From Ptiloglossa arizonensis (Eukaryota; Arthropoda; Insecta; Hymenoptera; Colletidae), in assembly GCF_051014685.1 (NCBI RefSeq), contig NW_027479042.1, positions 186,001 through 250,000 of the forward strand: a DNA stretch of 64,000 bases, given 5' to 3'. The notes below the pieces were generated by a model, which saw nothing but the letters and a program-made list of their open reading frames with translations, had not been told where the DNA came from and did no database searches. A program made the translations under genes and the position numbers. Below, piece by piece: positions 38,583-51,846 of the stretch; position 1 is the stretch's first letter, and every line of letters starts with the position of its first letter.

Positions 38583-41500
38583 CAGATATGGGAGTTTGAA
38601 ACTAAGAAATGGTTGAGAAGACAACAAATTTTTCGCACTTCTGCTGCTCCAAACGCTTAACCAGAATGGCCTACAGAAAAAATACACATACCGTTGTAAT
38701 CGGGCCAGTTTCTACTTTCAGATGCAATAGGAATTTTTGGGTTAGGTCAATCCGTTCGCGAGATATGGGAGTTTGAAGCCAAGAAATGGTTGAGAAGGCA
38801 AAAAATTTTTCGCAATTCTGCTGCTTCAAACGCTTATCCAGAATGGCCTAGGGAAAAAATACACATACCGTTGTAATCGGGCGAGTTTCTACTTTCAGAC
38901 GCAGCAGGAATTTTTGTGTTTGGTCAATCCGTTCGCGAGATATGGGAGTTTGAAGCTAAGAAATGGTTGAGAAGAGAACAAATTTTTCGCAATTCTGCTG
39001 CTCCAAACGCTTAACCGGAATGGCCTAGGGAAAAAATACACATACCGTTGTAATCGGGCGAGTTTCTACTTTCAGATGCAATAGGAATTTTTGGGTTAGG
39101 TCAATCCGTTCGCGAGATATGGGTGTTTGAAGACAAGAAATGGTTGAGAAGGCAAAAAATTTTTCGCAATTCTGCTGCTCCAAACGCTTAACCAGAATTG
39201 CCTAGGGAAAAAATACACACACCGTTGTAATCGGGCGAGTTTCTACTTTCAGATGCAACAGGAATTTTTGGGTTAGGTCAATCCGTTCGCGAGATATGGG
39301 AGTTTGAAGCTAAGAAATGGTTGAGAAGAGAACAAATTTTTCGCAATTCTGCTGCTCCCAACGCTTAACCAAAATGGCCTAGGGAAAAAATACACATACC
39401 GTTGTAATCGGCCGAGTTTCTACTTTCAGATGCAACAGGAATTTTTGGGTTAGGTCAATCCGTTCGCGAAATATGGGAGTTTGAAGCTATGAATGGTTGA
39501 GAAGAGAACAAATTTTTCTCAATTCTGCTGCTTCAAACGCTTAACCAGAATGGCCTAGGGAAAAAATACCCGTACCGTTGTAATCGGGCAAGTTTCTACT
39601 TTCAGATGCAATAGGAATTTTTGGGTTAGGTCAATCCGTTCGCCAGATATGGCAGTTTGAATCTAAGAATAGGTTGAGAAGACAACAAATTTTTCGCAAT
39701 TCTGCTGCTTCAAACGCTTAACCAGAATGGCCTAGGGAAAAAATACACATACCGTTGTAATCGGGCGAGTTTCTACTTTCAGATGCAATGGGAATTTTTG
39801 GGTTAGGTCAAACCGTTCGCGACATATGGGAGTTTGAAACTAAGAAATGGTTGAGAAGAGAACAAATTTTTCGCAATTCTGCTGCTTCAAACGCTTAACC
39901 AGAATGGCCTAGGGAAAAAATACCCGTACCGTTGTAATCGGGCGAGTTTCTACTTTCAGATGCAATGGGAATTTTTGGGTTAGGTCAATCCGTTCGCCAG
40001 ATATGGGAGTTTGAAACTAAGAATAGGTTGAGAAGACAACAAATTTTTCGCACTTCTGCTGCTCCAAACGCTTAACCAGAACGGCCTACGGAAAAAATAC
40101 ACATACCGTTGTAATCGGGCGAGTTTCTACTTTCAGATGCAATAGGAATTTTTGGGTTAGGTCAATCCGTTCGCGAGAAATGGGAGTTTGAAGCCAAGAA
40201 ATGGTTGAGAAGGCAAAAAATTTTTCGCAATTCTGCTGCTTCAAACGCTTAACCAGAATGGCCTAGGGAAAAAATACACATACCGTTGTAATCGGGCGAG
40301 TTTCTACTTTCAGATGCAATGGGAATTTTTGGGTTAGGTCAAACCGTTCGCGAGATATGGGAGTTTGAAGCTAAGAAATGGTTGAGAAGACAACAAATTT
40401 TTCGCAATTCTGCTGCTCCAAACGCTTAACCAGAATGGCCCACGGAAAAAATACAAATACCGTTGTAATCGGGCGAGTTTCTACTTTCAGATGCAATAGG
40501 AATTTTTGGGTTAGGTCAATCCGTTCGCCAGATACGGGAGTTTGGAACTTAGAATAGGTTGAGAAGACAACAAATTTTTCGCAATTCTGCTGCTCCAAAC
40601 GCTTAACCAGAATGGCCTACGGAAAAAATACACATACCGTTGTAATCGGGCGAGTTTTTACTTTCAGATGCAATAGGAATTTTTGGGTTAGGTTAATCCG
40701 TTCGCGAGATATGGGAGTTTGAAGCCAAGAAATGGTTGAGAAGGCAAAAAATTTTTCGCAATTCTGCTGCTCCAAACGCTTAACCAGAATTGCCTAGGGA
40801 AAAAATACACACACCGTTGTAATCGGGCGAGTTTCTACTTTCAGATGCAACAGGAATTTTTGGGTTAGGTCAATCCGTTCGCGAGATATGGGAGTTTGAA
40901 GCTAAGAAATGGTTGAGAAGAGAACAAATTTTTCGCAATTCAGCTGCTCCCAACGCTTAACCAAAATGGCCTAGGGAAAAAATACACATACCGTTGTAAT
41001 CGGCCGAGTTTCTACTTTAAGATGCAACAGGAATTTTGGGGTTAGGTCAATCCGTTCGCGAGATATGGGAGTTTGAAGCTAAGAAGTGGTTGAGAAGAGA
41101 ACAAATTTTTCGCAATTCTGCTGCTTCAAACGCTTAACCAGAATGGCCTAGGGAAAAAATACCCGTACCGTTGTAATCGGGCGAGTTTCTACTTTCAGAT
41201 GCAATAGGAATTTTTGGGTTAGGTCAATCCGTTCGCCACATATGGGAATTTGAAACTAAGAATAGGTTGAGAAGACAACAAATTTTTCGCACTTCTGCTG
41301 CTCCAAACGCTTAACCAGAATGGCCTACGGAAAAAATACACATGCCGTTGTAATCGGGCGAGTTTCTACTTTCAGATGCAATAGGAATTTTTGGGTTAGG
41401 TCAATCCGTTCGCGAGATATGGGAGTTTGAAGCCACGAAATGGTTGAGAAGGCAAAAAATTTTTCGCAATTCTGCTGCTTCAAACGCTTAACCAGAATGG

Positions 41501-44500
41501 CCTAGGGAAAAAATACACATACCGTTGTAATCGGGCGAGTTTCTACTTTCAGATGCAATGGGAATTTTGGGGTTAGGTCTATCCGTTCGCGAGATATGGG
41601 AGTTTGAAGCTAAGAAATGGTTGAGAAGACAACAAATTTTTCGCAATTCTGCTGCTCCAAACGCTTAACCAGAATGGCCCACGGAAAAAATACAAATACC
41701 GTTGTAATCGGGCGAGTTTCTACTTTCAGATGCAATAGGAATTTTTGGGTTAGGTCAATCCGTTCGCCAGATACGGGAGTTTGGAACTTAGAATAGGTTG
41801 AGAAGACAACAAATTTTTCGCAATTCTGCTGCTCCAAACGCTTAACCAGAATGGCCTACGGAAAAAATACACATACCGTTGTAATCGGGCGAGTTTTTAC
41901 TTTCAGATGCAATAGGAATTTTGGGTTAGGTTAATCCGTTCGCGAGATATGGGAGTTTGAAGCCAAGAAATGGTTGAGAAGGCAAAAAATTTTTCGCAAT
42001 TCTGCTGCTTCAAACGCTTAACCAGAATGGCCTAGGGAAAAAATACACATACCGTTGTAATCGGGCGAGTTTCTACTTTCAGATGCAATGGGAATTTTTG
42101 GGTTAGGTCAAACCGTTCGCGACATATGGGAGTTTGAAACTAAGAAATGGTTGAGAAGAGAACAAATTTTTCGCAATTCTGCTGCTTCAAACGCTTAACC
42201 AGAGTGGCCAAGGGAAAAAATACCCGTACCGTTGTAATCGGGCGAGTTTCTACTTTCAGATGCAATAGGAATTTTTGGGTTAGGTCAATCCGTTCGCCAG
42301 ATATGGGAATTTGAAACTAAGAATAGGTTGAGAAGACAACAAATTTTTCGCACTTCTGCTGCTCCAAACGCTTAACCAGAATGGCCTACGGAAAAAATAC
42401 ACATGCCGTTGTAATCGGGCGAGTTTCTACTTTCAGATGCAATAGGAATTTTTGGGTTAGGTCAATCCGTTCGCGAGATATGGGAGTTTGAAGCCAAGAA
42501 ATGGTTGAGAAGGCAAAAAATTTTTCGCAATTCTGCTGCTTCAAACGCTTAACCAGAATGGCCTAGGGAAAAAATACACATACCGTTGTAATCGGGCGAG
42601 TTTCTACTTTCAGATGCAATGGGAATTTTTGGGTTAGCTTAAACCGTTCGCGACATATGGGAGTTTGAAACTAAGAAATGGTTGAGAAGACAACAAATTT
42701 TTCGCAATTCTGCTGCTCCAAACGCTTAACCCGAATGGCCTGGGGAAAAAATACACGTACCGTTGTAATCGGGCGAGTTTCTACTTTCAGATGCAATAGG
42801 ACTTTTTGGGTCAGGTCAGTCCGTTCGCGAGATATGGGAGTTTGAAGCCAAGAAATGGTTGAGAAGGCAAAAAATTTTTCGCAATTCTGCTGCTTCAAAA
42901 GCTTAACCAGAATGGCCTAGGGAAAAAATACACATACCGTTGTAATTGGGCGAGTTTCTACTTTCAGATGCAATAGGAATTTTTGGGTTAGGTCAATCAG
43001 TACGCGACATATGGGAGTTTGAAGCTAAGAAATGGTCGAGAAGAGAACAAATTTTTCGCAATTCTGCTGCTCCAAACGCTTAACCGGAATGGCCTAGGGA
43101 AAAAATACACATACCGTTGTAATCGGGCGAGTTTCTGCTTTCAGATGCAATAGGAATTTTTGTGTTAGGTCAATCCGTTCGCGAGATATGGGATTTTGAA
43201 GCTAAGAAATGGTAGAGAAGACAAAAAATGTTTCGCAATTCTGCTGCTCCAAACGCTTAACCAGAATGGCCCAGGGAGAAAATACACATTCCGTTGTAAT
43301 CGGGCGAGTTTCTACTTTCAGATGCTATAGGAATTTTTGGGTTATGTCAATCCGTTCGCCAGATATGGGAGTTTGAAACTAAGAATAGGTTGAGAAGACA
43401 ACAAATTTTTCGCACTTCTGCTGCTCCAAACGCTTAACCAGAATGGCCTACGGAAAAAATACACATACCGTTCTAATTGGGCGAGTTTCTACTTTCAGAT
43501 GCAATAGGAAGTTTTGGGTTAGGTCAATCCGTTCGAGACATATGGGAGTTTGAAGCTAAGAAATGGTTGAGAAGAGAACAAATTTTTCGCAATTCTGCTG
43601 TTCCAAACGCTTAACCGGAATGGCCTAGGGAAAAAATACACATACCGTTGTAATCGGGCGAGTTTCTACATTCAGACGCAACAGAAATTTTTGGGTTAGG
43701 TCAATCCGTTCGCGAGATATGGGAGTTTGAAGCTAAGAAATGGTTGAGAATACAACAAATTTTTCGCACTTCTGCTGCTCCAAACGCTTAACCAGAATGG
43801 CCCAGGGAAAAAATACACATACCGTTGTAATCGGGCGAGTTTCTACTTTCAGATGCAGTAGGAATTTTTGGATTAGGTCAGTCCGTTCGCGAGATATGGG
43901 AGTTTGAAGCCAAGAAATGGTTGAGAAGGCAAAAAATTTTTCGCAATTCTGCTGCTCCAAACGCTTAACCAGAATGGCATAGGGAACAAATACACATACC
44001 GTTCTAATCGGGCGAGTTTCTACTTTCAGATGCAATAGGAATTTTTGGGTTAGGTCAATCCGTTCGCGAGATATGGGAGTTTGAAGCTAAGAAATGGTTG
44101 AGAAGACAACAAATTTTTCGCAATTCTGCTGCTCCAAACGCTTAACCAGAATGGCCCAGGGAAAAAATACAAATACCGTTGTAATCGGGCGAGTTTCTAC
44201 TTTCGGATGCAATAGGAATTTTTGGGTTAGGTCAATCCGTTCGCCAGATACGGGAGTTTGGAACTAAGAATGGGTTGAGAAGACAACAAATTTTTCGCAA
44301 TTCTGCTGCTTCAAACGCTTAACCAGAATGGCCTACGGAAAAAATACACATACCGTTGTAATCGGGCGAGTTTCTACTTTCAGACGCAGCAGGAATTTTT
44401 GTGTTTGGTCAATCCGTTCGCGAGATATGGGGGTTTGAAGCTAAGAAATGGTTGAGAAGAGAACAAATTTTTCGCAATTCTGCTGCTCCAAACGCTTAAC

Positions 44501-44950
44501 CGGAATGGCCTAGGGAAAAAATACACATACCGTTGTAATCGGGCGAGTTTCTACTTCCAGATGCAATAGGAATTTTTGGGTTAGGTCAATCCGTTCGCCA
44601 GATATGGGAGTTTGAAACTAAGAATAGGTTGAGAAGACAACAAATTTTTCGCACTTCTGCTGCTCCAAACGCTTAACCAGAATGGCCTACGGAAAAAATA
44701 CACATACCGTTGTAATCGGGCGAGTTTCTACTTTCAGATGCAATAGGAATTTTTGGGTTAGGTCAATCCGTTCGCGAGATATGGGAGTTTGAAGCCAAGA
44801 AATGGTTGAGAAGGCAAAAAATTTTTCGCAATTCTGCTGCTTCAAACGCTTAACCAGAATGGCCTAGGGAAAAAATACACATACCGTTGTAATCGGGCGA
44901 GTTTCTACTTTCAGATGCAATGGGAATTTTTGGGTTAGGTCAAACCGTTC
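38583..44950 (+). repeat. 36-monomer block, copy 2 of the ~6-kb tandem duplication
   Basis: This copy follows copy 1 directly. It shares its order of private variants: CGCGAGAAATGG near 40170, TTAGCTTAAACC at 42634, CAATCAGTACGCG near 43006, and GGGATTTTGAAG with GGTAGAGAAG near 43190-43220. Own changes include a 1-bp loss near 39489 (GCTATGAATGG), a 1-bp loss near 41922 (GGAATTTTGGG), and a local 7-monomer repeat (AGACAACAAAT block at 40371 and 41610). Its 3' end merges into the 12-monomer array. Confidence 0.78.
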
Positions 44951-45651
44951 GCCAGATATGGGAGTTTGAAACTAAGAAATGGTTGAGAAGACAACAAATT
45001 TTTCGCACTTCTGCTGCTCCAAACGCTTAACCAGAATGGCCTACGGAAAAAATACACATACCGTTGTAATCGGGCGAGTTTCTACTTTCAGATGCAATAG
45101 GAATTTTTGGGTTAGGTCAATCCGTTCGCGAGATATGGGAGTTTGAAGCCAAGAAATGGTTGAGAAGGCAAAAAATTTTTCGCAATTCTGCTGCTTCAAA
45201 CGCTTAACCAGAATGGCCTAGGGAAAAAATACACATACCGTTGTAATCGGGCGAGTTTCTACTTTCAGATGCAATGGGAATTTTTGGGTTAGGTCAAACC
45301 GTTCGCGACATATGGGAGTTTGAAACTAAGAAATGGTTGAGAAGAGAACAAATTTTTCGCAATTCTGCAGCTTCAAACGCTTAACTAGAATGGCCTAGGG
45401 AAAAAATACCCGTACCGTTGTAATCGGGCGAGTTTCTACTTTCAGATGCAATAGGAATTTTTGGGTTAGGTCAATCCGTTCGCCAGATATGGGAGTTTGA
45501 AACTAAGAATAGGTTGAGAAGACAACAAATTTTTCGCACTTCTGCTGCTCCAAACGCTTAACCAGAATGGCCCAGGGAAAAAATACACATTCCGTTGTAA
45601 TCGGGCGAGTTTCTACTTTCAGATGCAATAGGAATTTTTGGGTTAGGTCAA
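43528..45651 (+). repeat. 12-monomer HOR, copy A
   Basis: First full unit of the 2124-bp (12 x 177) array, phased here on the monomer beginning TCCGTTCGAGACATATGG. Unit-specific variants in order: GTTCCAAACGC, CTACATTCAGACGCAAC, GAGAATACAAC, GATGCAGTAGG with GGATTAGGTCAG, GGCATAGGGAACAAATAC, CTTTCGGATGC, GAATGGGTTGAG, CAGACGCAGCAGG with ATGGGGGTTTG, CTACTTCCAG, and TCTGCAGCTTC with AACTAGAATGG. A related partial unit begins at 37158 in the upstream 6-kb block. Confidence 0.9.
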
Positions 45652-47598
45652 TCCGTTCGCCAGATATGGGAGTTTGAAGCTAAGAAATGGTTGAGAAGAG
45701 AACAAATTTTTCGCAATTCTGCTGCTCCACACGCTTAACCGGAATGGCCTAGGGAAAAAATACACATACCGTTGTAATCGGGCGAGTTTCTACATTCAAA
45801 CGCAATAGAAATTTTTGGGTTAGGTCAATCCGTTCGCGAGATATGGGAGTTTGAAGCTAAGAAATGGTTGAGAATACAACAAATTTTTCGCACTTCTGCT
45901 GCTCCAAACGCTTAACCAGAATGGCCCAGGGAAAAAATACACATACCGTTGTAATCGGGCGAGTTTCTACTTTCAGATGCAGTAGGAATTTTTGGATTAG
46001 GTCAGTCCGTTCGCGAGATATGGGAGTTTGAAGCCAAGAAATGGTTGAGAAGGCAAAAAATTTTTCGCAATTCTGCTGCTCCAAACGCTTAACCAGAATG
46101 GCATAGGGAACAAATACACATACCGTTCTAATCGGGCGAGTTTCTACTTTCAGATGCAATAGGAATTTTTGGGTTAGGTCAATCCGTTCGCGAGATATGG
46201 GAGTTTGAAGCTAAGAAATGGTTGAGAAGACAACAAATTTTTCGCAATTCTGCTGCTCCAAACGCTTAACCAGAATGGCCCAGGGAAAAAATACACATAC
46301 CGTTGTAATCGGGCGAGTTTCTACTTTCAGACGCAGCAGGAATTTTTGTGTTTGGTCAATCCGTTCGCGAGATATGGGGGTTTGAAGCTAAGAAATGGTT
46401 GAGAAGAGAACAAATTTTTCGCAATTCTGCTGCTCCAAACGCTTAACCGGAATGGCCTAGGGAAAAAATACACATACCGTTGTAATCGGGCGAGTTTCTA
46501 CTTCCAGATGCAATAGGAATTTTTGGGTTAGGTCAATCCGTTCGCCAGATATGGGAGTTTGAAACTAAGAATAGGTTGAGAAGACAACAAATTTTTCGCA
46601 CTTCTGCTGCTCCAAACGCTTAACCAGAATGGCCTACGGAAAAAATACACATACCGTTGTAATCGGGCGAGTTTCTACTTTCAGATGCAATAGGAATTTT
46701 TGGGTTAGGTCAATCCGTTCGCGAGATATGGGAGTTTGAAGCCAAGAAATGGTTGAGAAGGCAAAAAATTTTTCGCAATTCTGCTGCTTCAAACGCTTAA
46801 CCAGAATGGCCTAGGGAAAAAATACACATACCGTTGTAATCGGGCGAGTTTCTACTTTCAGATGCAATGGGAATTTTTGGGTTAGGTCAAACCGTTCGCC
46901 AGATATGGGAGTTTGAAACTAAGAAATGGTTGAGAAGACAACAAATTTTTCGCACTTCTGCTGCTCCAAACGCTTAACCAGAATGGCCTACGGAAAAAAT
47001 ACACATACCGTTGTAATCGGGCGAGTTTCTACTTTCAGATGCAATAGGAATTTTTGGGTTAGGTCAATCCGTTCGCGAGATATGGGAGTTTGAAGCCAAG
47101 AAATGGTTGAGAAGGCAAAAAATTTTTCGCAATTCTGCTGCTTCAAACGCTTAACCAGAATGGCCTAGGGAAAAAATACACATACCGTTGTAATCGGGCG
47201 AGTTTCTACTTTCAGATGCAATGGGAATTTTTGGGTTAGGTCAAACCGTTCGCGACATATGGGAGTTTGAAACTAAGAAATGGTTGAGAAGAGAACAAAT
47301 TTTTCGCAATTCTGCAGCTTCAAACGCTTAACTAGAATGGCCTAGGGAAAAAATACCCGTACCGTTGTAATCGGGCGAGTTTCTACTTTCAGATGCAATA
47401 GGAATTTTTGGGTTAGGTCAATCCGTTCGCCAGATATGGGAGTTTGAAACTAAGAATAGGTTGAGAAGACAACAAATTTTTCGCACTTCTGCTGCTCCAA
47501 ACGCTTAACCAGAATGGCCTACGGAAAAAATACACATACCGTTCTAATTGGGCGAGTTTCTACTTTCAGATGCAATAGGAAGTTTTGGGTTAGGTCAA
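45652..47598 (+). repeat. 12-monomer HOR, copy B (11 monomers, mosaic start)
   Basis: This unit is 1947 bp, one monomer short. The lost monomer is the one with CTTTCGGATGC, AGATACGGG and GAATGGGTTGAG. The junction near 46290 joins GGCCCAGGG directly to CATACCG followed by CAGACGCAGCAGG. Its first monomer and the preceding tail (about 45565-45829) do not match copies A, C, D and E. They match about 61665-61927, including CCACACGC at 45727 and CATTCAAACGCAATAG. Unequal crossover plus gene conversion explains both changes. Confidence 0.88.
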
Positions 47599-49722
47599 TC
47601 CGTTCGAGACATATGGGAGTTTGAAGCTAAGAAATGGTTGAGAAGAGAACAAATTTTTCGCAATTCTGCTGTTCCAAACGCTTAACCGGAATGGCCTAGG
47701 GAAAAAATACACATACCGTTGTAATCGGGCGAGTTTCTACATTCAGACGCAACAGAAATTTTTGGGTTAGGTCAATCCGTTCGCGAGATATGGGAGTTTG
47801 AAGCTAAGAAATGGTTGAGAATACAACAAATTTTTCGCACTTCTGCTGCTCCAAACGCTTAACCAGAATGGCCCAGGGAAAAAATACACATACCGTTGTA
47901 ATCGGGCGAGTTTCTACTTTCAGATGCAGTAGGAATTTTTGGATTAGGTCAGTCCGTTCGCGAGATATGGGAGTTTGAAGCCAAGAAATGGTTGAGAAGG
48001 CAAAAAATTTTTCGCAATTCTGCTGCTCCAAACGCTTAACCAGAATGGCATAGGGAACAAATACACATACCGTTCTAATCGGGCGAGTTTCTACTTTCAG
48101 ATGCAATAGGAATTTTTGGGTTAGGTCAATCCGTTCGCGAGATATGGGAGTTTGAAGCTAAGAAATGGTTGAGGAGACAACAAATTTTTCGCAATTCTGC
48201 TGCTCCAAACGCTTAACCAGAATGGCCCAGGGAAAAAATACAAATACCGTTGTAATCGGGCGAGTTTCTACTTTCGGATGCAATAGGAATTTTTGGGTTA
48301 GGTCAATCCGTTCGCCAGATACGGGAGTTTGGAACTAAGAATGGGTTGAGAAGACAACAAATTTTTCGCAATTCTGCTGCTTCAAACGCTTAACCAGAAT
48401 GGCCTACGGAAAAAATACACATACCGTTGTAATCGGGCGAGTTTCTACTTTCAGACGCAGCAGGAATTTTTGTGTTTGGTCAATCCGTTCGCGAGATATG
48501 GGGGTTTGAAGCTAAGAAATGGTTGAGAAGAGAACAAATTTTTCGCAATTCTGCTGCTCCAAACGCTTAACCGGAATGGCCTAGGGAAAAAATACACATA
48601 CCGTTGTAATCGGGCGAGTTTCTACTTCCAGATGCAATAGGAATTTTTGGGTTAGGTCAATCCGTTCGCCAGATATGGGAGTTTGAAACTAAGAATAGGT
48701 TGAGAAGACAACAAATTTTTCGCACTTCTGCTGCTCCAAACGCTTAACCAGAATGGCCTACGGAAAAAATACACATACCGTTGTAATCGGGCGAGTTTCT
48801 ACTTTCAGATGCAATAGGAATTTTTGGGTTAGGTCAATCCGTTCGCGAGATATGGGAGTTTGAAGCCAAGAAATGGTTGAGAAGGAAAAAAATGTTTCGC
48901 AATTCTGCTGCTTCAAACGCTTAACCAGAATGGCCTAGGGAAAAAATACACATACCGTTGTAATCGGGCGAGTTTCTACTTTCAGATGCAATGGGAATTT
49001 TTGGGTTAGGTCAAACCGTTCGCCAGATATGGGAGTTTGAAACTAAGAAATGGTTGAGAAGACAACAAATTTTTCGCACTTCTGCTGCTCCAAACGCTTA
49101 ACCAGAATGGCCTACGGAAAAAATACACATACCGTTGTAATCGGGCGAGTTTCTACTTTCAGATGCAATAGGAATTTTTGGGTTAGGTCAATCCGTTCGC
49201 GAGATATGGGAGTTTGAAGCCAAGAAATGGTTGAGAAGGCAAAAAATTTTTCGCAATTCTGCTGCTTCAAACGCTTAACCAGAATGGCCTAGGGAAAAAA
49301 TACACATACCGTTGTAATCGGGCGAGTTTCTACTTTCAGATGCAATGGGAATTTTTGGGTTAGGTCAAACCGTTCGCGACATATGGGAGTTTGAAACTAA
49401 GAAATGGTTGAGAAGAGAACAAATTTTTCGCAATTCTGCAGCTTCAAACGCTTAACTAGAATGGCCTAGGGAAAAAATACCCGTACCGTTGTAATCGGGC
49501 GAGTTTCTACTTTCAGATGCAATAGGAATTTTTGGGTTAGGTCAATCCGTTCGCCAGATATGGGAGTTTGAAACTAAGAATAGGTTGAGAAGACAACAAA
49601 TTTTTCGCACTTCTGCTGCTCCAAACGCTTAACCAGAATGGCCTACGGAAAAAATACACATACCGTTCTAATTGGGCGAGTTTCTACTTTCAGATGCAAT
49701 AGGAAGTTTTGGGTTAGGTCAA
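47599..49722 (+). repeat. 12-monomer HOR, copy C
   Basis: Full 2124-bp unit. It shares two private changes with copy D only: GGTTGAGGAGACAAC (GAGG at 48171 and 50295) and GAAGGAAAAAAATG (48881 and 51005), both exactly 2124 bp apart. C and D are therefore the most recent duplication in this array. Confidence 0.9.
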
Positions 49723-51846
49723 TCCGTTCGAGACATATGGGAGTTTGAAGCTAAGAAATGGTTGAGAAGAGAACAAATTTTTCGCAATTCTGCTGTTCCA
49801 AACGCTTAACCGGAATGGCCTAGGGAAAAAATACACATACCGTTGTAATCGGGCGAGTTTCTACATTCAGACGCAACAGAAATTTTTGGGTTAGGTCAAT
49901 CCGTTCGCGAGATATGGGAGTTTGAAGCTAAGAAATGGTTGAGAATACAACAAATTTTTCGCACTTCTGCTGCTCCAAACGCTTAACCAGAATGGCCCAG
50001 GGAAAAAATACACATACCGTTGTAATCGGGCGAGTTTCTACTTTCAGATGCAGTAGGAATTTTTGGATTAGGTCAGTCCGTTCGCGAGATATGGGAGTTT
50101 GAAGCCAAGAAATGGTTGAGAAGGCAAAAAATTTTTCGCAATTCTGCTGCTCCAAACGCTTAACCAGAATGGCATAGGGAACAAATACACATACCGTTCT
50201 AATCGGGCGAGTTTCTACTTTCAGATGCAATAGGAATTTTTGGGTTAGGTCAATCCGTTCGCGAGATATGGGAGTTTGAAGCTAAGAAATGGTTGAGGAG
50301 ACAACAAATTTTTCGCAATTCTGCTGCTCCAAACGCTTAACCAGAATGGCCCAGGGAAAAAATACAAATACCGTTGTAATCGGGCGAGTTTCTACTTTCG
50401 GATGCAATAGGAATTTTTGGGTTAGGTCAATCCGTTCGCCAGATACGGGAGTTTGGAACTAAGAATGGGTTGAGAAGACAACAAATTTTTCGCAATTCTG
50501 CTGCTTCAAACGCTTAACCAGAATGGCCTACGGAAAAAATACACATACCGTTGTAATCGGGCGAGTTTCTACTTTCAGACGCAGCAGGAATTTTTGTGTT
50601 TGGTCAATCCGTTCGCGAGATATGGGGGTTTGAAGCTAAGAAATGGTTGAGAAGAGAACAAATTTTTCGCAATTCTGCTGCTCCAAACGCTTAACCGGAA
50701 TGGCCTAGGGAAAAAATACACATACCGTTGTAATCGGGCGAGTTTCTACTTCCAGATGCAATAGGAATTTTTGGGTTAGGTCAATCCGTTCGCCAGATAT
50801 GGGAGTTTGAAACTAAGAATAGGTTGAGAAGACAACAAATTTTTCGCACTTCTGCTGCTCCAAACGCTTAACCAGAATGGCCTACGGAAAAAATACACAT
50901 ACCGTTGTAATCGGGCGAGTTTCTACTTTCAGATGCAATAGGAATTTTTGGGTTAGGTCAATCCGTTCGCGAGATATGGGAGTTTGAAGCCAAGAAATGG
51001 TTGAGAAGGAAAAAAATGTTTCGCAATTCTGCTGCTTCAAACGCTTAACCAGAATGGCCTAGGGAAAAAATACACATACCGTTGTAATCGGGCGAGTTTC
51101 TACTTTCAGATGCAATGGGAATTTTTGGGTTAGGTCAAACCGTTCGCCAGATATGGGAGTTTGAAACTAAGAAATGGTTGAGAAGACAACAAATTTTTCG
51201 CACTTCTGCTGCTCCAAACGCTTAACCAGAATGGCCTACGGAAAAAATACACATACCGTTGTAATCGGGCGAGTTTCTACTTTCAGATGCAATAGGAATT
51301 TTTGGGTTAGGTCAATCCGTTCGCGAGATATGGGAGTTTGAAGCCAAGAAATGGTTGAGAAGGCAAAAAATTTTTCGCAATTCTGCTGCTTCAAACGCTT
51401 AACCAGAATGGCCTAGGGAAAAAATACACATACCGTTGTAATCGGGCGAGTTTCTACTTTCAGATGCAATGGGAATTTTTGGGTTAGGTCAAACCGTTCG
51501 CGACATATGGGAGTTTGAAACTAAGAAATGGTTGAGAAGAGAACAAATTTTTCGCAATTCTGCAGCTTCAAACGCTTAACTAGAATGGCCTAGGGAAAAA
51601 ATACCCGTACCGTTGTAATCGGGCGAGTTTCTACTTTCAGATGCAATAGGAATTTTTGGGTTAGGTCAATCCGTTCGCCAGATATGGGAGTTTGAAACTA
51701 AGAATAGGTTGAGAAGACAACAAATTTTTCGCACTTCTGCTGCTCCAAACGCTTAACCAGAATGGCCTACGGAAAAAATACACATACCGTTCTAATTGGG
51801 CGAGTTTCTACTTTCAGATGCAATAGGAAGTTTTGGGTTAGGTCAA
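49723..51846 (+). repeat. 12-monomer HOR, copy D
   Basis: Full 2124-bp unit, apparently identical to copy C over the parts compared, including the two changes private to C and D. The next unit starts exactly 2124 bp after its own start. Confidence 0.9.
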
